NCBI GenBank assembly: GCA_039930945.1
Contig: JBDTSW010000049.1
Location: 1 to 16,235 of the forward strand
DNA from: JBDTSW01 sp039930945
Lineage (GTDB): Bacteria; Actinomycetota; Thermoleophilia; Solirubrobacterales; 70-9
Reading direction: 5' to 3'
Length of the DNA stretch: 16,235 nucleotides
Both the position numbers and the translations under genes were made by a program. Below the pieces are notes generated by a model that did no database searches, was not told where the DNA came from, and was given only the letters and a program-made list of their open reading frames with translations. This document shows, in pieces, positions 7,744 through 13,183 of this stretch; positions within the stretch are counted from its first letter, which is position 1, and each line of letters starts with the position of its first letter.

Positions 7744-7757
7744 TAGGCTTCCGGTCG
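7744..7757 (+). promoter_or_regulatory. Candidate leaderless -10 (TAGGCT) of the HTH/RskA-like gene
   Basis: TAGGCT (7744-7749) is followed by 8 nt and then ATG 7758. It is divergent from the thioesterase -10 with only 25 bp between the two hexamers. The promoters would therefore compete or share regulator sites. No Shine-Dalgarno is present. Confidence 0.5.
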
Positions 7758-8783
7758 ATGGCGCTTTCGCCCGACCAGCGCGCGATGCTCGAGCTCCTGC
7801 TCGGGCGCGCACAGACCTACTCCGACCTGGCCTCCCTGCTCGACGTGCCCGAGGCCGAGGTCCGGGCTCGGGCACGGGCCGCGCTGACCGTGCTCGCCGG
7901 CGCCGACCCGGATCGCAACGTCGGGCTGACCGACTACCTGCTGGGCCAGGCCGACCCGATCGGCCGCGCCGACGCCGCCCGGCACCTGAAGGAGGATCCG
8001 GCCGACCACCGCCTCGCCTCGGGCCTGGCCGCCAGCCTGCAGATGATCGTCCCCAGCGCCCAGCTTCCCAAGCTCCCCGCCGAGCCCGGGGGCGAGGGCT
8101 TCCTTCGCCGCGGCGCGAGCGAGCCCGCACCGCCGCCGCCCGCCGCCGAAGCCGCCGCGGCGCCCTCTCAACCCGGCGCGCCTCGGGAGTCCTCGGGGTC
8201 CGGCCGCAGCTCCAGCCAGAATCGGCTGATGATCGCGCTCGGGGCCGGCGGCGTGATCCTGATCGCCATCGTTCTCGCCATCACCGGCGCCTTCGGCGGT
8301 GGCGAGGACGGGGACTCGAGCGCCACCGCCACCACCACTGCGGCCACCAGCGACGACGAGGTCCAGGAAATCCCGCTGAACGCCGCCAAGGGCAGCGACG
8401 CGACGGGGAGCGCCACCTTCGGGATCGCCAACGGATCCCAACTCTACGTTGACCTCGACATCGCCAAGCTCGAGCCCGCCCCCCAGGACAAGGCCTACGT
8501 CTTCTGGCTGCTGGCCTCCGATGCCCGGGGCTATCCGCTGCAGCCCTTCGAGGTCAACCAGGACGGCACCTTCAGCGAGAGGGTCCCGATCGACTCCTTC
8601 CTCACAGAGCTCGTCGGCAACACCCGGATCGTCGATGTCTCGCTATCCGAGCAGCGCCCGTTGCTGAACGAGGTCAACGACGCGGTCAGCGCCGGCCAGT
8701 CCTCGCCGATCATCGCCTACACGGGCGAGAGCATCCTTCGCGGGGCCGTCCCACAGGGCGGGGCCGCAGCGGGCGCCGGCTAG
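7758..8783 (+). CDS. Predicted transmembrane regulator: sigma-region-4-like HTH, one TM span, RskA-like outer domain
   Basis: The 341-residue protein has three parts. Residues 3-48 (LSPDQRAMLELLL, then SLLDVPEAEVRARARAAL) resemble the helix-turn-helix of sigma factor region 4. A Pro/Ala/Ser-rich linker (about 105-155) leads to a single hydrophobic span (about 157-179). An acidic Thr/Ser stretch follows, then a beta-rich domain (about 205-320) with KAYVFWLLASDARGYPL and QDGTFSERVPI. These resemble the C-terminal domain of RskA-type anti-sigma factors, where it lies outside the membrane. No zinc-type anti-sigma motif (HxxxCxxC) is present and no sigma factor gene is adjacent. It could be a membrane-tethered DNA- or polymerase-binding regulator, or an anti-sigma factor using a sigma-like domain. 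The layout is seen; the role is inferred. Confidence 0.8.
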   Translation: MALSPDQRAMLELLLGRAQTYSDLASLLDVPEAEVRARARAALTVLAGADPDRNVGLTDYLLGQADPIGRADAARHLKEDPADHRLASGLAASLQMIVPSAQLPKLPAEPGGEGFLRRGASEPAPPPPAAEAAAAPSQPGAPRESSGSGRSSSQNRLMIALGAGGVILIAIVLAITGAFGGGEDGDSSATATTTAATSDDEVQEIPLNAAKGSDATGSATFGIANGSQLYVDLDIAKLEPAPQDKAYVFWLLASDARGYPLQPFEVNQDGTFSERVPIDSFLTELVGNTRIVDVSLSEQRPLLNEVNDAVSAGQSSPIIAYTGESILRGAVPQGGAAAGAG

Positions 8784-10408
8784 TCGGGCAGCAGCTTGCC
8801 CGGGTTCATGATCCCCACCGGGTCGAGGCGCTGCTTGACGGAGCGCAGGACGTCGATGCCCAGCTCCCCCACCTCTGCCGGCATGTAGGGGGCGTGGTCG
8901 GTGCCGACCGAGTGATGGTGGGTGATCGTTCCCCGCTGCGAGACGATCGCCTCGCAGGCGGCGGTCTTGACCTGGCGCCACTGGTCGAGCTCTGCGCCCA
9001 CCCGGCGGGGGGCGATGAAGGTGAAGTACAGCGAGGCGCCGTCGCGGTAGGCGTGGGAGAGGTGGCACATCACCACGCAGCCTCCTCCTCCGCTTCGCAG
9101 CGCGCCGTCGATCGCGCCGCCGACGGCGCGGTAGTGCGATTCGAGCTGCGTCCAGGTGTGCGCCGTCTCCAGCGTCTCGACCATGTAGCCGAGGTCGAGC
9201 AGGGTCTCGCGCAGGTAGGGCCCGTCGAAGCGGCCTCGCAGCCACGAGCGCCCCGGGCCCGGGCCGAGCGAGACTGCGCCCCCGGTGCGGATGATCCGAG
9301 CCGAGACGGCACGGCGGCGCTCGGCCGACTCGGCGGTGCCCTCCCAACCGGTGATGGCGATGCATCCGTTCGCGCGGCGGCGGAGGCGCAGATAGGCGTC
9401 GAGAGCGCTGCGGCGTGCGCCCGAGACGCCGGCGAGGCCCAGCGAGGCCGCGGTCTCCGCCTCGTCGGAGACCCGGATCACATCGGGTAGCGCGTCGGCC
9501 TGGGCGAGCGTGCGGACGATCTCCTGGCCGGTGCCGAAGTCGGACACCGCCCAGGCCTCGTAGCGGCGCTCGGCCGGTGCCGGGCGCACCCGGGCGCCGA
9601 CCTCGGTGATCACTCCGAGGACACCCTCGGAGCCGACGGCCAGCTCGCGCAGCGCCGGGCCTGCAGCGGTGTGTGGGACGTCGAGGGTGGCAAGCTCGCC
9701 GACCGGCGAGGCCAGGCGAATCGAAGTGACGAGGTCGTCGAATCGCCCGTAGCCGCTCGAGGCCTGTCCGGCCGAGCGGGTGGCGGCGAACCCACCGATC
9801 GTCGCGTACTCGAAGGACTGGGGAAAGTGGCCGAGCGTCAGGCCCCGCTCGCCCAGCGCCTGCTCGGCCTCGGGGCCGCGCAGGCCGGGGCCCAGCTTGG
9901 CGACCAGCGACCGCTCGTCGACCTCGAACGCGCGCAGGCGCCTGAGGTCGAGCGTGACCAGGCACTCGAACGATCCCCGCACCGGCTGCACTCCACCGAC
10001 GACGCTCGTCCCCCCGCCGAAGGGGACGACTGCCACCCGCTCGGCGGCGCAGACCTCGAGCACCCGCGCCAGCTCCTGGCTGGTGCCGGGCATCAGGACC
10101 GCGTCGGGCGCGTCCAGCAGCTGCCCGCTGCGAAGCCGGTACAGGTCCGGGTAGCTCTGGCCGGCGGCGCGGCGGATGCGGTGCTCGCGGCCGTCCAGCA
10201 GCGTCCGCTCGCCCGCGGCTCGGACCAGCGCCTCGGGCAGCGGGCGCGGCTCTGCGATTCCAACCTGCTCGAGCTCGACGCGATCTGCCGGCTCGGCCTC
10301 GCCGGCGCGCTCGCGCAACATCGCCAGGCCCTCTCCGGGCAGCTCGGGGCTCTTCGCGGGGTCGCCCCACCCCCACCAGCGGGTGACGGACGCGGGCGAG
10401 GCCGTCAC
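8780..10408 (-). CDS. FAD-binding oxidase, alkyl-dihydroxyacetonephosphate synthase-like
   Basis: This 542-residue flavoprotein belongs to the vanillyl-alcohol-oxidase/FAD-binding-4 superfamily. The FAD loop PFGGGTSVVGGV is at 129-140, GHFPQSFEYATIGG at 193-206, and GSEGVLGVITEV at 259-270. Near the C-terminus, THHHSVG carries a triple His (497-499) as in alkyl-DHAP synthase, and the protein ends with IMNPGKLLPD. AGPS exchanges the acyl chain of acyl-DHAP for a fatty alcohol, the first ether-lipid step. Actinobacterial homologues are often annotated this way without biochemical proof. Start GTG 10408 overlaps the SRPBCC stop (GTGA), implying coupling. The frame's upstream part (to 10717) lies wholly within the SRPBCC gene and was rejected. 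The stop shares CTAG with the convergent HTH/RskA-like gene. Confidence 0.88.
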   Translation of the reverse strand: MTASPASVTRWWGWGDPAKSPELPGEGLAMLRERAGEAEPADRVELEQVGIAEPRPLPEALVRAAGERTLLDGREHRIRRAAGQSYPDLYRLRSGQLLDAPDAVLMPGTSQELARVLEVCAAERVAVVPFGGGTSVVGGVQPVRGSFECLVTLDLRRLRAFEVDERSLVAKLGPGLRGPEAEQALGERGLTLGHFPQSFEYATIGGFAATRSAGQASSGYGRFDDLVTSIRLASPVGELATLDVPHTAAGPALRELAVGSEGVLGVITEVGARVRPAPAERRYEAWAVSDFGTGQEIVRTLAQADALPDVIRVSDEAETAASLGLAGVSGARRSALDAYLRLRRRANGCIAITGWEGTAESAERRRAVSARIIRTGGAVSLGPGPGRSWLRGRFDGPYLRETLLDLGYMVETLETAHTWTQLESHYRAVGGAIDGALRSGGGGCVVMCHLSHAYRDGASLYFTFIAPRRVGAELDQWRQVKTAACEAIVSQRGTITHHHSVGTDHAPYMPAEVGELGIDVLRSVKQRLDPVGIMNPGKLLPD

Positions 10409-10863
10409 CGCGCGCCCACCAGGGCGTGATCCAGGTTCGCCAGAGCCTCGTCCAGGCGGCGCTTGGCGGCGCCGCGCATCAGCGGCGACCCCAGCCGCGA
10501 GATGCCTCGCAGCACCTCGTTCACCGCCAGGGTCACGCGCGAGCCCTCGCCCTCGGGCTCGAGCTCGATTTCGACCGCCGCCGACTTCAGGATCCGCTCG
10601 AACGGGGTGCCTGCGACCCCCTGCGACCAGGCCAGGCTGCGCCCCGTCTCGCCGCCGGTGCGCCGGTAGTCGGCGCGGACCCGGCCGCCCTTCTCGGTGC
10701 CGAGGACCGTCGTCCATTGCACCGCCTCACCCTCCTCAACGCGGACGTCCTCGACGCGGACGGCGCGTGGCCACCAGCGCGGCAGGTGATGCGGGTCGGA
10801 GACGACCTCCCAGACGCGCTCTATCGGTACCGGGATCAGCCGAGAGCGGTTGACGCGGGGCAT
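10405..10863 (-). CDS. SRPBCC (START/polyketide-cyclase-like) domain protein
   Basis: This 152-residue single-domain protein has the hallmarks of the SRPBCC hydrophobic-pocket fold. The opening strand is SRLIPVPIERVWEVVSD, then HHLPRWWPRAV, a central beta sheet (WTTVLGTEKGGRV), VTLAVNEVL, and a long C-terminal helix ending AKRRLDEALANLDHAL. Such proteins bind lipids, polyketides or other hydrophobic ligands. The start is ATG 10863, 22 bp after the ftsR-like stop, with no obvious ribosome site. Its end overlaps the start of the AGPS-like gene by GTGA, so the two probably act together. A lipid-related ligand is a guess from that neighbour. Confidence 0.85.
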   Translation of the reverse strand: MPRVNRSRLIPVPIERVWEVVSDPHHLPRWWPRAVRVEDVRVEEGEAVQWTTVLGTEKGGRVRADYRRTGGETGRSLAWSQGVAGTPFERILKSAAVEIELEPEGEGSRVTLAVNEVLRGISRLGSPLMRGAAKRRLDEALANLDHALVGAR

Positions 10864-10885
10864 GACCGCGCGAGAGGGTCGGCGC

Positions 10886-11647
10886 CTACTCGCCGGTGAG
10901 GCGGCGCAGGTCGCGGACCAGCAGCAGGTGCTTGAGGTGGCCGCAGATGCCGGCCAGGCTCTCGAGGTTCTCGACCGCCTCGCGCCGGCGCGCCTGGCTG
11001 CGCGAGCGCAATGAGGCGCCGACGATCTGTTCCAGCAGCGCCGCCTCGCGGTCAGCCGAGCTGCGAAAGACCCGCAGGTTGCGACCGGCGACGCCGAAGC
11101 GCGAGAGCCCGGCGGCGGCCCGGGCGATCTCGAGGTCGGTCTCGTCGTAGAGGTCATGCCCGCCGCTGTGGCCGGGCTGGACGATCCCGAACTCCTGCAG
11201 CTCTCGCAGAAACGACGCCGAGATGCCCGCCTGGTCGAGCAGATCCTGCTCGGCGATCGCGCCGACGCCGGCATCCACCGACATCGCCCGGCGGGTGAGG
11301 CCGCTGGACTCGCCCCCGCGGGGCTTGGTGAAGTCGCCGGTCGCGAGCTCCTGGCGGATCACCCGCAGCGGCAGGAACTCGTCGCGCTGCATCCGCAGGA
11401 TTGCCCGCAGGCGCTCGACCTCGGTCTGGCTGTAGAGCCGGTAGCCGCCGGCGGTGCGCCGGGGAGAGAGCAGTTTCTGGTCCTCGAGGTAGCGGATCTT
11501 GGAGATCGAGATGTCGTCGAACTCCTGGCTGAGGACCTTCGCGACGGCCCCGATCGTCAGTGCCTTGCGGGGCCTCGACGCCCCCTCGAGTGGCTCGCCG
11601 TCGCGCCTGTCCTCACCGGATCCCGCATCTCTGGTCAACACCGCCAC
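10886..11647 (-). CDS. ftsR: MerR-family regulator of the FtsR/Rv1828 type
   Basis: This 253-residue protein starts with a flexible charged N-terminus. A MerR winged-helix domain follows (about 30-102): LTIGAVAKVLSQEF, then KIRYLEDQKLLSP, the GGYRLYS wing and the RLRAILRMQRD helix. A second similar module (about 128-195: LLDQAGISASFLREL, YDETDLEIARAAAGL) gives the two-HTH-like layout of Rv1828. The C-terminal helix is amphipathic. In Corynebacterium, FtsR activates ftsZ and sits next to odhI; here the preceding gene is the odhI/garA homologue, so synteny supports the name. GTG 11647 is chosen because GGAG lies 7 nt upstream and the upstream stop is 1 nt away; GTG 11641 is an alternative. DNA targets are not visible. 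Confidence 0.85.
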   Translation of the reverse strand: MAVLTRDAGSGEDRRDGEPLEGASRPRKALTIGAVAKVLSQEFDDISISKIRYLEDQKLLSPRRTAGGYRLYSQTEVERLRAILRMQRDEFLPLRVIRQELATGDFTKPRGGESSGLTRRAMSVDAGVGAIAEQDLLDQAGISASFLRELQEFGIVQPGHSGGHDLYDETDLEIARAAAGLSRFGVAGRNLRVFRSSADREAALLEQIVGASLRSRSQARRREAVENLESLAGICGHLKHLLLVRDLRRLTGE

Positions 11648-11648
11648 G

Positions 11649-12122
11649 TCAGCGCTCCAGGTAGCTGAGCTTGTACTTGCCGATCTGGATCTCGTCGCCG
11701 TCCTCGAGCCGGTGCGACTCGATCCGGCGCCGATTGACGTAGGTGCCGTTAAGCGAACCCAGGTCGTCGATGTAGTGGCCGTCCTGGCGGCGGACCACCA
11801 GCGCGTGGTTGCGCGAGACGGTGACGTCGTCGAGGAAGACGGAGGCATCGGGCGTACGGCCGATGCTCATCCGGTCCTCCTCGACCGCGAAGCTTTCCCC
11901 CGCGCGCCCGCCGCCGGAGCGGATCACCAGTGCGGCGCCGGCCTCGGCGACCTCCTCCTCGAGGTCCACGGGCTGGTACTCGCCGGTCTCCTCGTTGACC
12001 TTGTAGGTCGTTGTCGACGCGTCCTCGATGCCCTCCGGGCGCGACAGGTAGGCGCCACACTTCTGACAGTAATTGGCGCCCTCGTCGTTGACGAAGCCAC
12101 ATTCTGGGCAGTGGGTGGCCAT
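11649..12122 (-). CDS. garA: FHA-domain regulator, GarA/OdhI-like, with N-terminal zinc ribbon
   Basis: GarA/OdhI binds and inhibits 2-oxoglutarate dehydrogenase and tunes glutamate metabolism until phosphorylated by Ser/Thr kinases. The 157-residue protein has a two-CxxC zinc ribbon (Cys5, Cys8, Cys19, Cys22). A Thr triplet follows (37-39, in ASTTTYKV), at the place of the phosphorylated ETTS motif. The FHA domain (about 63-157) has the phosphothreonine-binding residues Arg89 (SIGRTPD), Ser103 and His106 (SRNH), and Asn125-Gly126 (SLNGTYVN). Mycobacterial and corynebacterial GarA/OdhI lack the ribbon as far as I recall. ATG 12122 overlaps the preceding stop (TGATG). Neighbours rsiG-like and ftsR-like suggest one transcript. 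The FHA fold is certain; orthology rests on motif position and synteny. Confidence 0.85.
   Translation of the reverse strand: MATHCPECGFVNDEGANYCQKCGAYLSRPEGIEDASTTTYKVNEETGEYQPVDLEEEVAEAGAALVIRSGGGRAGESFAVEEDRMSIGRTPDASVFLDDVTVSRNHALVVRRQDGHYIDDLGSLNGTYVNRRRIESHRLEDGDEIQIGKYKLSYLER
11655..11658 (-). promoter_or_regulatory. Ribosome binding site deciding the ftsR-like start
   Basis: On the minus strand, GGAG (11658-11655) inside the last codons of the FHA gene is 7 nt upstream of GTG 11647. It supports that start and translational linkage of the two genes. Confidence 0.5.
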
Positions 12123-12388
12123 CAGTCGCTTGGGCCCTCCTCCGCCGACGACACCTTGCCGGAGAGGATGTCGGTGAGGGTCTGGACGTCGGCGCCGGTG
12201 ATCGTCGCCTCGCCGCTCTCGCGCTTGGTCTTCAGGCGGTTGACCAGCTCGGCCCGGAGGATGTCGATCTTGCCGTGGAGCAGACGTCGGCGGTAGGAGA
12301 CCTCGCGCTCCTCCTCGGTGAGGCTGTCGATCAGCTCCTTCAGCTCGACGTCGCTCATCGAGCCGACGTCTGGGAAGGTCTCCTCCAT
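12122..12388 (-). CDS. rsiG: RsiG-like predicted anti-sigma protein (c-di-GMP-binding motif, one copy)
   Basis: This 88-residue, mostly helical, charged protein has a coiled-coil-like helix (about 11-58) and a short second helix (about 64-77). In the first helix, Glu27-x3-Ser31-x2-Arg34-x3-His38-x3-Asp42 reproduces the E(x3)S(x2)R(x3)Q(x3)D signature through which RsiG binds cyclic di-GMP, with Gln replaced by His. In Streptomyces, RsiG with c-di-GMP holds the sigma factor WhiG; that protein has two motif copies. A one-copy, homodimeric form is known from Rubrobacter, and this protein is of that size. ATG 12388 is chosen because TTAAGGAG lies 4 nt upstream. The stop overlaps the garA start. 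No sigma factor gene is in the window. The match is from memory of the motif, so binding is a prediction. Confidence 0.75.
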   Translation of the reverse strand: MEETFPDVGSMSDVELKELIDSLTEEEREVSYRRRLLHGKIDILRAELVNRLKTKRESGEATITGADVQTLTDILSGKVSSAEEGPSD

Positions 12389-12392
12389 GGTG

Positions 12393-12400
12393 CTCCTTAA
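12393..12400 (-). promoter_or_regulatory. Ribosome binding site of the rsiG-like gene
   Basis: On the minus strand, TTAAGGAG (12400-12393) precedes ATG 12388 by 4 nt. It is the best Shine-Dalgarno match in the window. It argues for the short protein over the in-frame extension to 12475, which would begin inside the promoter. Confidence 0.75.
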
Positions 12401-12448
12401 GGTCGCGGGCGCTTGCTGACGCGGCCCGTGGCGAACCGGTCGCCGACG

Positions 12449-12475
12449 ATTATAGGTCGCTGACGCAAACGTCAA
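12449..12475 (-). promoter_or_regulatory. Near-consensus sigma-A-type promoter of the rsiG-garA-ftsR operon
   Basis: On the minus strand, TTGACG (12475-12470), a 15-nt spacer and a perfect TATAAT (12454-12449) are seen. The spacer is 2 nt shorter than ideal. The predicted start near 12442 gives an mRNA leader of about 54 nt ending in the strong ribosome site. It is the only promoter here with both boxes close to consensus, in strong contrast to the leaderless-type starts nearby. Confidence 0.7.
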
Positions 12476-12495
12476 GTTGAGGTTGAGCCATTGAA

Positions 12496-12512
12496 CGGCG
12501 CGCTGCGCGCCG
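12496..12512 (-). terminator. Hairpin downstream of pgsA
   Basis: CGGCGCG and CGCGCCG (7 bp, perfect) flank a 3-nt loop, 12 nt beyond the pgsA stop in the transcribed direction. Only a weak T-rich tail (GTTCAATGG) follows, so it may be an inefficient terminator or an mRNA-end stabiliser. It separates proS-pgsA from the downstream promoter. Confidence 0.5.
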
Positions 12513-12524
12513 GCCGGGCGCCGC

Positions 12525-13178
12525 TCAGGCGCCGGCGCGCTCGCGCAGCGCCCGCCTGCCGGCGATCGCGTACAGCGTCGTCGCGTAGATGCCCAGCGCG
12601 AGACCGAAGAAGAACAACGCCGCCGCGACCCAGCTCTCGAGGACCAGGGTCCAGAAGAGCCCGCCGAAGACGCCGAAGGTCCCGAGGCGTCCGACCCAGT
12701 TGATCTCGAGCTCGAGGCCGTTGCGAAGCGCGGCGCGCGCCAGCGCGACGGTGGTCACCTCGCGCGCCAGCAAGACCGCCAGGGCCCATCGTGGCAGCAG
12801 CTCGAAGTGCCAGCACACCGCCGCGCCGGAGAGAGCCGCCAGCCGATCGATGAAGGGGTCCATCAGCGCTCCGAGACGGCTGTACTGCCCCGTCGCGCGG
12901 GCCAGGAAGCCGTCGATGAAGTCACCCAGGGTGATCCACAGGTAGAGCAGCGCCGCGGCGCTGCTGCGGCCGTCGCCGGAGTTGAAGGCGAGGACCAGGA
13001 AGACAGGAATCGCCGCCAGGCGCAGATAGCCGACGATGTTGGGGATCGTCCACGGGCGCAGCGGCTGTCCGCTGCGCGTCGAGTCGGGCAGCGGGCCGGA
13101 GCGGTCGAGCCCGATCAGGCGGCGAAACCCGCCTGAGGCCACGGCGCGGCGACTCTCGGGGGGGTCGCCGGGCGCCAT
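12525..13178 (-). CDS. pgsA: CDP-alcohol phosphatidyltransferase (PgsA-like)
   Basis: The family transfers a phosphatidyl group from CDP-diacylglycerol to an alcohol; PgsA makes phosphatidylglycerol-phosphate at the inner membrane. The 217-residue protein carries the full signature with Asp86, Asp89, Gly90, Ala93, Arg94, Gly103, Asp107 and Asp111 (DFIDGFLAR, then GALMDPFID). It has about six hydrophobic segments after residue 44. The opening WTIPNIVGYLRLAAIPVF is PgsA-like. The first ~40 residues are polar and likely disordered. The start is ATG 13178, 5 nt after the proS stop, so the two share a transcript. Phosphatidylinositol-phosphate synthase or another head-group enzyme of the family cannot be excluded, but the N-terminal segment favours PgsA. 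Confidence 0.88.
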   Translation of the reverse strand: MAPGDPPESRRAVASGGFRRLIGLDRSGPLPDSTRSGQPLRPWTIPNIVGYLRLAAIPVFLVLAFNSGDGRSSAAALLYLWITLGDFIDGFLARATGQYSRLGALMDPFIDRLAALSGAAVCWHFELLPRWALAVLLAREVTTVALARAALRNGLELEINWVGRLGTFGVFGGLFWTLVLESWVAAALFFFGLALGIYATTLYAIAGRRALRERAGA

Positions 13179-13183
13179 CGCGC

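Noticed and set aside
8643..10376. 577-codon minus-strand frame overlapping the AGPS-like gene in another register
   Set aside because: Arg/Pro/Gly-rich product; the alternative register encodes all the FAD-binding motifs.
12389..12475. 29-residue N-terminal extension of the RsiG-like protein
   Set aside because: It would start inside the TTGACG/TATAAT promoter and ignore the strong TTAAGGAG before ATG 12388.
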